Shown here one piece after another: positions 20,433 to 29,597 of a DNA stretch of 64,000 nucleotides; position 1 is the stretch's first letter, and every line of letters starts with the position of its first letter. Under the pieces are notes generated by a model, which saw only the letters and a list, made by a program, of their open reading frames with translations, searched no databases and was not told the DNA's origin. The stretch is taken from assembly GCA_016714905.1 (NCBI GenBank), contig JADKBW010000009.1, positions 1 to 64,000 of the forward strand, read 5' to 3'. The position numbers and the translations under genes were made by a program. This DNA is from Flavobacterium sp. GTDB taxonomy: Bacteria > Bacteroidota > Bacteroidia > Flavobacteriales > Flavobacteriaceae.

Positions 20433-21526
20433 ATGACAAATACCGAACAAATTAAAGGTATAGTAGAACGCCTTGGTGCGTTGAGGAGGTATCTTTGACA
20501 TTGATGCCAAACTAATCGAAATTTCTAACGAAGAAGAAAAGACTTTTGCGCCTAACTTTTGGGACAATCCTAAAGAAGCGGAACTGCTGGTGAAGAATCT
20601 TCGCTCGAAGAAAAATGGGTGGAAGATTACGAAAAGCGGTCGTGCTTACTGATGAATTACAATTGGCTTTTGAGTTTCATAAAGAAGGTGAATTGACTGT
20701 AGATGAGTTAGATGAACAGTTTAGATTGACCAATTCATTTATCGAAAATATCGAGTTCAAGAACATGCTTTCCGACGAAGCTGATCCGCTGAGTGCCGTC
20801 ATTCAAATTACAGCTGGCGCAGGCGGAACAGAAAGTTGCGATTGGGCGGAAATGCTCATGCGCATGTACATGATGTGGGCAGAAAAAGAAGGCTACAAAA
20901 TCAAGGAACTGAATTTCCAAAAAGGCGAAGCGGCTGGAATCAAAACGGTCACACTAGAAATTGAAGGAGATTACGCTTTTGGTTATTTGAAAGGAGAAAA
21001 TGGCGTGCATCGTTTGGTGCGGATTTCACCTTTTGATAGCAATGCGAAACGTCATACTTCCTTTGTTTCGGTATACGTTTATCCGTTGGTGGATGATACG
21101 ATTGAAATTGACATCAATCCAGCGGACATCGATATTATCACCTCACGTTCGAGTGGCGCTGGTGGACAAAACGTCAATAAAGTAGAAACCAAAGTACAGT
21201 TGTTTCATAAACCCACTGGAATTCAAATTCAGTGTTCCGAAACACGTTCACAGCAAGACAACCGACAACGTGCCATGCAAATGTTGAAATCGCAGTTGTA
21301 CGAAATCGAAATGAAAAAGCGTCAAGAACAACGCAACGACATTGAAGCTGGAAAAATGAAAATCGAATGGGGATCGCAAATTCGAAACTACGTCATGCAT
21401 CCGTATAAATTGGTGAAAGATGTCCGAACGGGATTAGAAACCAGCGATGTGGAAGGCGTGATGAACGGCAATATTGATGAATTTTTGAAGGCATTTTTGA
21501 TGATGATGGGACAGAAGGAAGAATAG
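20433..21526 (+). CDS. prfB: Peptide chain release factor 2 (programmed +1 frameshift, plus two indels)
   Basis: RF2 ends translation at UGA and UAA. The ATG at 20433 begins [21 protein letters not shown], then an in-frame TGA (20496-20498) that is bypassed by a +1 shift into GAC ATT GAT. After the expected [10 protein letters not shown], two A runs (20611-20615 and 20632-20635) each appear one A short, so the middle of the protein is out of frame. From about 20636 the frame is intact: [30 protein letters not shown] with the GGQ peptidyl-hydrolysis motif, and [15 protein letters not shown]2 is essential, so the two extra shifts are probably errors. Confidence 0.93.
20484..20499 (+). promoter_or_regulatory. 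RF2 programmed-frameshift site
   Basis: AGGAGG (20484-20489), TAT spacer, CTT TGA C (20493-20499). The spacing is that of the E. coli prfB site, where an internal Shine-Dalgarno-like sequence and a slow UGA cause a +1 slip that senses RF2 levels. Confidence 0.92.
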
Positions 21527-21533
21527 TTGAGGG

Positions 21534-21596
21534 TTGTAAGTTGTAGGTTGTAGGTTGTAAGTTGTAAGTTGTAGGTTGTAGGTTGTAAGTTGTAGG
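21534..21596. repeat. Heptamer tandem array TTGTARG, 9 units
   Basis: Nine exact 7-bp units alternating TTGTAAG and TTGTAGG, between the prfB stop and the DUF1697 start (21618). It is the longest and purest of the heptamer arrays. It creates a spurious low-complexity open frame on the minus strand. Confidence 0.9.
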
Positions 21597-21617
21597 TTGA
21601 CTTTTAGAAGATTCCAT

Positions 21618-22169
21618 ATGAAAACTTATGTTGCTTTATTGCGCGGTATCAATGTTAGTGGTCATAAGATCATTAAGATGGAATTATTGCGTGAGGTATT
21701 GGTAAACAATGGTTTTCATCATGTCTTAACATATATTCAAAGTGGTAATATTGTATTTGATAGTGATAACGAAAATGCGGCTGCTTTAGAGCACCAGATT
21801 TCACAAATTATATTTAAACATTTTGGTTTTGATGTTCCGGTCCGCATTACCACTTTACAGGAGTTGCAACAAATTGTTGACGAAAATCCTTTCCACAAAG
21901 AAAGTATAGAAAACCCGGCACAACCATATGTAGCTTTCCTTTCGGATGTTCCAACGAATAATAATCTACAAAGTTTGCAAGCGGTTCATTTCGGGGACGA
22001 TTTAATTGTCAATAAAAACAAGGTGCTCTATTTGTATTATGCTGATTCTGCTGGTAACACCAAATTGACGAATACTGCCATTGAAGGAAAATTGAAATTA
22101 AAAGCCACGAGTCGAAATTGGAAAACAGTACTGAAATTAATGACGTTAGCTAATCGATCAGCAACGTAA
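21618..22169 (+). CDS. DUF1697 family protein
   Basis: 183 residues; the family (PF08002) has no established function. The start MKTYVALLRGINVSGHKIIKM and the blocks GFHHVLTYIQSGNIVFDSD and AFLSDVPTNN are characteristic, as is the C-terminal ATSRNWKTVLKLMTLA, where RNWxTV is the family signature. The ATG at 21618 is chosen over an upstream in-frame start at 21597 on homology grounds. The TTGTARG array lies 21 bp upstream. Its stop abuts that of the convergent pldA. Confidence 0.88.
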   Translation: MKTYVALLRGINVSGHKIIKMELLREVLVNNGFHHVLTYIQSGNIVFDSDNENAAALEHQISQIIFKHFGFDVPVRITTLQELQQIVDENPFHKESIENPAQPYVAFLSDVPTNNNLQSLQAVHFGDDLIVNKNKVLYLYYADSAGNTKLTNTAIEGKLKLKATSRNWKTVLKLMTLANRSAT

Positions 22170-23079
22170 TCACAACCATTCAATCAAAGAAACGCCAACA
22201 CCAATGGTCGTCTGCCGGTTATTGTAATCAATCAGCGTTTCACCATATCCATGAGAAACTTGTAGGAAGCCTTTCAAATTCCCTTTGATGGGATACGACC
22301 ACGAAAAAGTGGCATTACCGCGAATTCTAGAACCAAAACCTAAATTATTGCTTTCAACTAAAGAAAAAACATTGCCATTCACAGCATAAATCACATTCAA
22401 ATCCACCGCGCCCGATATAGGTTGAAATATCGGGATTGTCATCTTTTATAGCCCGCAATCGAAACCAAGGCCGAACATAAACACTCCAATTGCCGCGTTC
22501 CAAACCGAATTGAAAAATAATCCTATTCCAACTTCTTGAAAACGGATTACTTTTTCCGTTCGATTGGTGATCAAACGAAACTCCAGCCATTCTTGTTTTA
22601 AATCCGAAAATCTTAAATTTTACCGGAAAATTAAGGATCACTTCAGGCTCATAATTAATCTCCCGAAATGGTCGTGACAAACTGGCGTTGTACAATTGCC
22701 AATTCGAAACCTGTGTGTAAGCTACCCACAAATCGCCGTGACCCCAGAAGATACTTTGCAATATTTTTATTTTGAAACTCAACTGAAATTTGGTTTCAAT
22801 ATTATTGTAATTTGTACCAGCAAGCGCAACATAATCAAGTTTGCCATTGCCAGAGAAGGGTTGCTCATTGGGCAAACTCGACCATCGAACTGGTAAAATA
22901 TAAATGGGTTTGTATGGTGTGACTAAAAAGTACCTCGAACAGCAGTCGTCCAACTCCCAACGTTGCGTCATCGTTTGCGGCTGACTGTTGTCATTGAATA
23001 ATGCTTGCACTTGGGCGGCAGCACTTAAAGTAAAAAAGCTACAAAAAAGGAATACTAATTTAGATTTCAAGCCATTCAT
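22170..23079 (-). CDS. pldA: Outer-membrane phospholipase A, frameshifted
   Basis: About 302 residues after correction, with signal peptide MNGLKSKLVFLFCSFFTLSAAA. A 12-strand OMPLA barrel that hydrolyses phospholipids in the outer membrane. The catalytic region is seen: SFDHQSNGKSNPFSRSWNR holds the His, Ser and, later, Asn of the triad, and FREINYEPEVIL is also conserved. The frame breaks at plus 22403-22405, where one G too many (GGTGGATTTG on the coding strand) leads to a premature stop. The other frame continues DLNVIYAVNGNVFSL to a C-terminal ending GVSLIEWL, typical of barrel proteins. Confidence 0.87.
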
Positions 23080-23248
23080 AAAGGATCTTTAGATAAATAC
23101 TTAAATATAATTCCAAATTTTTTTAATCAATTGTACAATTAAATCTAAAACTTATATAATTCATTCCTTTTAGCCAATTAAATCTTATTTGCTTGTTTAT
23201 CTAAACACAATTCATTTTATTTGAAAAATTAAACTCAATTTAAACTAT

Positions 23249-24236
23249 ATGAAAACCTACTCAATAGCAGAAATTAATGAAGTCCTACAAGGCGTAATTG
23301 TTGGCGAAACCACTAAAAAAATTACTGCTCCCGAACAATTAGATTTAGCCAAGGAAACTGAAATTTCTTTTATTGGACATAAAAAATATGAAAAATTGTG
23401 GGCAACATCTAATGCTTGTGCCGCTATGTGTAAATGAGGATATTTCGATCGAGCCAGGGGAAAACAAAGCTTTCATTAAAGTCAAAAATGCTGATTTAGC
23501 GATGTCGCAAGTACTTGAAATGTTTGCGCCTCCTACTCCATTGTTCGCTGTCGATATTCACCCAACGGCCAATATCGATCCAACGGCAATCGTCGGAAAT
23601 GGTGTTCGAGTTGGCGCTGGAAGTTACATCGGACCGCAAGTTCATATTGGAGACAATACCACCATTTATCCCAACGTCACGATTTTAGATGAATGCACCA
23701 TTGGTAAAAACACGGTGATTTGGCCTGGAGCTGTGGTTCGCGAACGTTGTCATATCGGGAATGATTGCATTATTCATCCTAATGCAACGATTGGTGCGGA
23801 TGGTTTTGGCTTTCGCCCTTGCCCGCAACGTGGCCTAGCAAAAATCCCTCAAATCGGAAATGTTGTGATTGGAAATCATGTAGAAATTGGCGCCAATTCT
23901 TCTGTTGATCGAGGAAAATTTAGTTCAACAATCTTAGGAGATGGTTGCAAAATTGACAACTTAGTGCAAATCGGACATAACTCCAAATTGGGTAAATTCT
24001 GCATTATGGCAGGAAATTCGGGACTTGCGGGTTCTGTTACTTTGGGTGATGGCGTGATGATTGGCGGAAGTGCTTCAATCAAAGACCATCTAACGATTGG
24101 CGACGGTGCCATTGTTGGTGCTGGTTCTGGCGTAGCTGCCGATGTTGAAGCTGGCAAAACGGTATTGGGTTATCCGGCTTGTGATGCTAGAGATGCTTTA
24201 AAACAATGGGCTGCAATCAAACGATTGATAAAATAA
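23249..24236 (+). CDS. LpxD-like UDP-3-O-acylglucosamine N-acyltransferase, frameshifted
   Basis: About 328 residues after correction. LpxD N-terminal domain (MKTYSIAEINEVLQG, ISFIGHKKYEKLW), then a left-handed beta-helix of hexapeptide repeats (IGPQVHIGDNTTIYPNVTI, GADGFGFRPCPQR) and HNSKLGKFCIMAGNSGLAG with the catalytic His region. The frame shifts near 23424-23431 between CAA and VNEDISIEPG, by one extra base. The cluster gene at 46540-47571 is the likely true lpxD, so this stand-alone paralogue may act on another acyl or sugar nucleotide. It has its own upstream region of about 170 bp. Confidence 0.82.
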
Positions 24237-24248
24237 AAGTATCAATTT

Positions 24249-24330
24249 TAGGTGCTGATTCCTCTGCTACGCGATACCCGAGCGCACCGAACTGGCGAAG
24301 CAATCAGGGCTATGCTTGCTTCAAAGGGCT
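24249..24330 (+). repeat. Degenerate intergenic repeat with GC-rich block
   Basis: TTAGGTGCTGATTCCTCTGC and ATCAGGGCTATGCTTGC resemble the outer arms of the hairpin family, but weakly. The centre ACCCGAGCGCACCGAAC plus TGGCGAAGCAATC nearly repeats 59783-59812. It occupies the gap between the LpxD-like gene and the porin. Confidence 0.4.
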
Positions 24331-24346
24331 AAATTCTATCGAATAA

Positions 24347-25567
24347 TTATATTCCTATTTCAACTTGAAAACGTAAATACCAGTTGTTTTTTGTTGATCC
24401 ATCATAATATTTGAGCTTGTCGAAATTTATTTCTGTTTGCAATTTAAACGCATGCTCCCAAATATACTTCGTCACTCCAAATGATAATTGTCTGGTGTTT
24501 GGTGTTTTCATTTGAATATCTTCACCCACATTTTGAACAGAATAGCGGCTTATAAATTCGTAATTAGATTTAGTATTATAACTGACCTGATAATCAAAAC
24601 CATTTCCAACGAAAACATAATTTGATTCTGTTAAATCTTCTGGATTAATGGTGATGGCATTTTCTGGAGTGGTACGTGACATAAAACTGCTCATAGCCGC
24701 AAAACCTCTATATTTAAACATAGCATCAAGCATAACTGATTTCATAGTACGCTGTTCGAACAAATCATTTCCTAATTGTCCTTGGACTCTTCTTGCGTTA
24801 TTATTTTGTTGAAACGCTCCAGACACCATTAATTTTGGTTTCTTTTCTCTAATTACGTCTCCCTCAAAATAAGTTCCGTCTTTCGCAAATGCTCCAAAAG
24901 GAAATAATTCAATTTTTCCTGTAAGCGCAACACCGTCGTCTGACTTTCCGGTTACATTTCTCCCTTCGCCCGTAGAAACTGCTCCTTTAAAGTTGTATGA
25001 AAATTTGTCCTTAAACTCATTCATATTGTGAAATTGAAATCCAAAATCTCGATCGATAGTAAAACGCGCGTTGTTGATTGTTCGATCTGTCAATTGTAAA
25101 CCACCTGAAGAGTTTACTCGTTGTCTGTTTCCGGGTAATTTAGTTTGTCCAAAACTAATATTCCAATGTTTTGTCGGACGATAAAAAACAACCGCATCCC
25201 GGATGATATTGATATTCTCTCCTTCTTTAATTTCTCCAACATCACCGGGTGCAAACGACAATTGAACTGCATACAAGAACTTAGGATTTCCGACGTAACC
25301 ATCAAAACGCAAACGTAAACGACGAATCTGTCCATCATATGCATCTTTTTCACCATCATTTTTAATATAAGTGGCTCTATTCTGCATTCTGAAACGAATA
25401 TTAAATTGAAACAAGCTATCAGGAGAAGTAATTCCTATTCCTTTTCCAAAACTATAATATGGAAGTGCAGATAATTTTACATCATTATCATGTTTGGTTT
25501 GCTCTATAGTAACTTGAGCTTTCAACGAAGCAACAGTTAGCATGCATAAAAGAAATATTTTTTTCAT
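24347..25567 (-). CDS. Phosphate-selective porin (OprO/OprP family)
   Basis: 406 residues with signal peptide MKKIFLLCMLTVASLKAQ; an outer-membrane beta-barrel. Blocks such as LFQFNIRFRMQNRATY, IRRLRLRFDGYVGNPKFLYAVQLSFAP, WNISFGQTKLPGNRQR and the final YLRFQVEIGI fit the porin family PF07396. It is the last gene of a leftward phosphate block after DUF47 and PiT, 163 bp downstream of the permease. Three 11-bp-phased AGGTTAC-like repeats lie in that gap, which suggests phosphate-controlled transcription. Anion selectivity is inferred from family and neighbours. Confidence 0.85.
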   Translation of the reverse strand: MKKIFLLCMLTVASLKAQVTIEQTKHDNDVKLSALPYYSFGKGIGITSPDSLFQFNIRFRMQNRATYIKNDGEKDAYDGQIRRLRLRFDGYVGNPKFLYAVQLSFAPGDVGEIKEGENINIIRDAVVFYRPTKHWNISFGQTKLPGNRQRVNSSGGLQLTDRTINNARFTIDRDFGFQFHNMNEFKDKFSYNFKGAVSTGEGRNVTGKSDDGVALTGKIELFPFGAFAKDGTYFEGDVIREKKPKLMVSGAFQQNNNARRVQGQLGNDLFEQRTMKSVMLDAMFKYRGFAAMSSFMSRTTPENAITINPEDLTESNYVFVGNGFDYQVSYNTKSNYEFISRYSVQNVGEDIQMKTPNTRQLSFGVTKYIWEHAFKLQTEINFDKLKYYDGSTKNNWYLRFQVEIGI

Positions 25568-25644
25568 AATATAAATTTGATTGCCTTTCTGTAGAATTAT
25601 TTATAGAATAAAGTTATTGTATTTAGTACTTGTTAATTAATTTA

Positions 25645-25673
25645 TTTACCTACCAGTAACCTTTTGGTAACCT
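25645..25673 (-). promoter_or_regulatory. 11-bp-phased direct repeats upstream of the porin (Pho-box-like)
   Basis: Minus-strand AGGTTAC, CAAA, AGGTTAC, TGGT, AGGTAAA: three 7-mers separated by 4-nt spacers, starting every 11 bp. This is the geometry of PhoB boxes, about 80-105 bp before the porin start. Confidence 0.5.
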
Positions 25674-25730
25674 TTAGGATAAAGCACAAAAAAAACTGCA
25701 CAACAATGCAGCTTTTAAGTATTTATATTA

Positions 25731-27061
25731 TTACAAAAATAGATTCAATATTTCGTAAATTAAAGCTGCCAGTATAGCAGAAACAGGAATAGTTAACACC
25801 CATGCCCACAACAACTTCACTGTAACTCCCCAACGGACCGCGGAAATTCTTTTCGTAATTCCAACGCCAATGATAGATCCAGTAATAGTATGAGTTGTAG
25901 AAACTGGAATTTTGAAATGTTCTGTGGAAAATAAAGTTAAAGCCCCAGCAGATTCAGCTACAACACCTTCAAAAGCCGTTACTTTTGTTATTTTAGACCC
26001 CATTGTTTTTACAATTTTCCAGCCACCACTTAATGTTCCTAAAGCAATGACAGTATAACAAGTCAACGGGATCCATTCTGGCATAACTCCTGCTATTTTA
26101 ACACCATCTTTCTCACTTTAATACCACATTTAAATCCAACCAACCCAATAGACATGTCCACATTTGGATTAGATTTTATATATACTGCAACAGCGGCAGC
26201 AATAATTCCCATTACTTTTTGAGAATCATTTCCACCATGTCCCAAACTAAATGCCGCGGAAGATAGCAATTGCATTTTCTTCAATACAGCCTCTGCTTTT
26301 GCTGTTGATAAAAAACTAAAAAACAAATTAAAAATTGCTAAACTGAAGAATACAATTCCGACTAAAAACCACTTTATATTTGCCGGCTCAAACAAGAAAC
26401 TGTAAAGATGATTGTCAAATCTAGGTTTTTTAATGTCTTCATAGGATGTCAAAACAGTACTCAAAAACCAAAATGCAAGTATCATCAATACTGCTGTAAA
26501 AATCTTAGGATAGATGTTTTTCTTCGAAGAATACATGAGCCATAAAGACAAAAAGTAGGAAATAATCATCCCCAACAAAGGTGCAAATACTATAAATAAA
26601 ATAACAATTACTACACCTGAAGGTAACAATTCACCTTCTTTAGCATCTTTCAACCAATTGACGATTTTAAATCCAGCATGTTCTGGATCAGTAACTCCAG
26701 AAAAACCATGAGCAATTGCTGCACCAGCAAAACCACCGATTAAAGTATGTGAGGAAGATGAAGGAATTCCTTTCCACCAGGTAATTAAATTCCAAATAAT
26801 TGCCGCAATAACTCCGGCTAATATTACTACTAAATTGATGCTGCTAGTATGAGCAGTTTTTGCAACCGTATCGGCGACGCCAAACCCAAAAACCCAATAC
26901 GCCATAAAATTAAATAGCGCTGCCCACAATACAGCCTGAAAAGGAGTCAAAACTTTCGTGGCCACAATCGTTGCAATAGAATTGGCAGCATCATGAAAAC
27001 CATTGATATAATCAAATACTAAAGCAAGCAGTATTATTATAATAAGTAAAGTAAAATCCAT
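25731..27061 (-). CDS. pit: PiT family inorganic phosphate transporter, frameshifted
   Basis: About 443 residues after correction; a multi-spanning inner-membrane permease moving metal-phosphate or phosphate with cations. The duplicated PiT signatures are visible: FDYINGFHDAANSIATIVATKVLTP and GIPSSSSHTLIGGFAGAAI in the first half, SLGHGGNDSQKVMGIIAA and IPVSTTHTITGSIIGVG in the second. The frame breaks at plus 26117-26119 (TTT, one T short). Restoring it gives GIKSEKDGVKIAGVMPEWIP. It is the second gene of the DUF47-PiT-porin block, 26 bp after DUF47. Confidence 0.9.
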
Positions 27062-27087
27062 AAAAAAGATTTTTGAAATTAACTAGT

Positions 27088-27729
27088 TTATGAATGTTTT
27101 ACAGAAATTTGTTCCATCACATTGGAAACACTTTTACATTTATCTGAAGCAGATTCTAATGCAGATAATACTTCTTTATATTTGATAATATTTTTTGCAT
27201 CCGTTTCATTCTCAAAAATATCAGCCACCGCTTTATCAAAAACTTCGTCTGCTTTGCTTTCTAATTTATTGATACGTTTGCAAGTTTCCTTGATTGCTTT
27301 ATTATTCATTACTTTCAATTCTTTGATACCTACCCCAATTAATTGACAGGCTTCCAAATTGATTTCTGTCAACTTACGAATAGATTTTGTGATTTTTTCT
27401 ACCTGATACAATCGCATTCTACTGGCTGCACCATGCATAAAATCGGCGACGTTATCAATAGATTTTACTAAAGCATGAATATCTTCTCTATCAAAAGGAG
27501 TAATAAAGTTCCTGCTTAACTCTAAATGCGTTTTGTGAGTAATTTCTTCAATAGTTACCTCCAATTCAGCAATCTTTTTGTAATAATCTTCTCTTTCTTC
27601 CTTTGGCGCATTCACCGCTTCATGTAAGGTTTCTGCTAAGATGATAAGAGCCGATGAGGCTTGTTCAAACAAAGGAAAAAATTTCTTATCTTTTGGAACT
27701 AAAAACTGAAAAATACTATTAATTGACAT
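27088..27729 (-). CDS. DUF47 (PhoU-like) phosphate transport regulator
   Basis: 213 residues, almost entirely helical. The DUF47 family (PF01865) is distantly related to PhoU and commonly precedes PiT genes, as here. Blocks: FLVPKDKKFFPLFEQASSAL, ITHKTHLELSRNFITPFDREDIHALVKSIDNVADF and INKLESKADEVFDKAVADIF, with paired E/D residues suited to metal binding. It probably modulates the PiT permease. The upstream region has a -7 element and two clusters of 11-bp-phased repeats. Confidence 0.9.
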   Translation of the reverse strand: MSINSIFQFLVPKDKKFFPLFEQASSALIILAETLHEAVNAPKEEREDYYKKIAELEVTIEEITHKTHLELSRNFITPFDREDIHALVKSIDNVADFMHGAASRMRLYQVEKITKSIRKLTEINLEACQLIGVGIKELKVMNNKAIKETCKRINKLESKADEVFDKAVADIFENETDAKNIIKYKEVLSALESASDKCKSVSNVMEQISVKHS

Positions 27730-27754
27730 ATTGTTTTTATTTTAAAAATTAGGG

Positions 27755-27842
27755 CAAATGTAAAATGTTAATGTTAAGTTAACATTAAATTTAAAACAAC
27801 TTCTCGTTACCAATTAACATTTTCTTAATGATAACTTAACTT
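27755..27842 (-). promoter_or_regulatory. Promoter and candidate phosphate operator of the DUF47-PiT block
   Basis: On the minus strand a TACATTTG -7 element lies at 27762-27755, 26 bp before the DUF47 start. In the -33 position sits a perfect inverted repeat, TTAATGTTAA-G-TTAACATTAA (plus 27768-27788). On the minus strand it also reads ATGTTAA, CTTA, ACATTAA with 11-bp periodicity. A second cluster (plus 27814-27842) has TTAACAT, TTAATGA and TTAACTT starting at 27814, 27825 and 27836, exactly 11 bp apart. No -33 box is seen, as expected for an activator-dependent promoter. Confidence 0.55.
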
Positions 27843-27925
27843 TACTCCAAGTTGATGTGTGGCATATTTCAAACGTTTTCGTACTTTAGCGCTTCTTAAT
27901 TAAAATCAATACAAAGCCAACAGCA

Positions 27926-29554
27926 ATGGACATTAACTTCAACAAAAACGAAGATCACAACAAACTTTTATTATCCGATTTAAAGCAACGCTTCGCAAAA
28001 GTTAGAATGGGCGGCGGGGAAAAAAGAATCGAGAAACTACATGCCGAAGGGAAAATGACCGCGCGCGAACGCATCGATTATTTACTCGATCCGAAAGCAA
28101 AGTCAATTGAAATTGGTGCTTTTGTTGGCGATGGTATGTATGCAGAACACGGCGGTTGTCCTTCTGGTGGTGTGGTTGTCAAGATTGGCTATATCAAAGG
28201 TAAACAATGTATTGTGGTTGCCAACGACGCTACTGTTAAAGCAGGCGCTTGGTTTCCCATTACAGGAAAAAAGAACTTACGAGCACAGGAACTGGCCATG
28301 GAGAATCGTTTGCCGATTATTTATCTCGTTGATTCTGCGGGCGTTTATTTGCCAATGCAAGATGAAATTTTCCCAGATAAAGAACATTTTGGCCGTATTT
28401 TCAGAAATAATGCCATCATGAGCAGCATGGGAATTACCCAAATTGCCGCTGTAATGGGAAGTTGTGTTGCGGGTGGTGCGTATTTGCCCATTATGAGCGA
28501 TGAAGCCATGATTGTTGATAAAACTGGAAGTATTTTCTTAGCTGGAAGTTACTTAGTAAAAGCCGCAATTGGAGAAACAATCGATAACGAAACACTCGGC
28601 GGTGCAACAACACATTGCTCTATTTCAGGCGTAACCGATTATAAAGCCAAAGATGACAAAGATGCTTTAGACAGAATTAAAAGCATTGTTGGGAAAATTG
28701 GCGACTATGACAAAGCGGGTTTCAATAGAGAGAAATCTGAAAAACCAACACTCGATGAAAAAGATATTTACGGAATTTTACCAAAATCTCGTGCTGATCA
28801 GTATGATATGATGGAAATCATCAAACGTTTGGTAGACAATTCAGAATTTGACGAATACAAAGCAGGTTACGGGAAAACTATAATTACGGCCTATGCTCGA
28901 ATTGATGGCTGGGCTGTTGGAATTGTCGCTAATCAACGAAAAGTAGTAAAAAATGCCAAAAGGCGAAATGCAATTTGGTGGTGCAATTTACTCAGATTCA
29001 GCAGATAAAGCCACACGTTTTATCGCCAATTGCAATCAAAAGAAAATTCCCTTAGTATTTGTGCAAGACGTAACGGGTTTTATGGTCGGATCTAAATCAG
29101 AACACGGTGGAATTATTAAAGATGGCGCAAAAATGGTCAATGCCGTTTCGAATTCAGTAGTTCCAAAATTTACCGTTATCGTCGGAAATTCTACGGTGCA
29201 GGAAATTACGCTATGCGCGGAAAAGCCTACGATCCGCGTTTGATTTTTGCGTGGCCAAGTGCTGAACTAGCTGTAATGGGCGGAACACAAGCGGCGAAAG
29301 TATTAGCTCAAATTGAAGCTTCTTCCTTAAAAGCAAAAGGTGAAATCGTTGACGAAGTCAAAGAAAAAGAACTTTTTGATATTATAAAAGCGCGTTACGA
29401 TGCGCAAGTTTCTCCCTATTATGCAGCATCACGCTTGTGGACGGACGCTATTATTGATCCGCTCGACACACGAACATGGATTTCGATGGGGATTGAAGCA
29501 GCCAACCACGCTCCTATTGAGAAGAAATTTAATATGGGTGTTATTCAGGTGTAG
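27926..29554 (+). CDS. Acyl-CoA carboxylase beta (carboxyltransferase) subunit, frameshifted twice
   Basis: About 542 residues after correction. Carboxyltransferase of the methylcrotonoyl- or propionyl-CoA carboxylase type, transferring CO2 from biotin to an acyl-CoA. Seen: KMTARERIDYLLDP, HGGCPSGGVVVKIGYI, YLVDSAGVYLPMQDE, MGSCVAGGAYLP, VQDVTGFMVGSKSEHGGIIK, IFAWPSAELAVMGG. The first break is at an A run (28958-28961, one A too many, before GEMQFGGAIYSD). The second is at 29192 (one T missing in GNSYGAGNYAM). The full resemblance is closest to methylcrotonoyl-CoA carboxylase, but the biotin-carrying alpha subunit is not in the window. TACTTTAG upstream is a weak -7 candidate. Confidence 0.88.
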
Positions 29555-29597
29555 TTGCCTGTTTTCTGTCAACAATATTCAAATTTCAAAATACAGC

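Noticed and set aside
21393..21617. Minus-strand open frame with a repetitive YNLQPTT peptide
   Set aside because: It is the translation of the TTGTARG heptamer array plus antisense of prfB; no independent coding signal.
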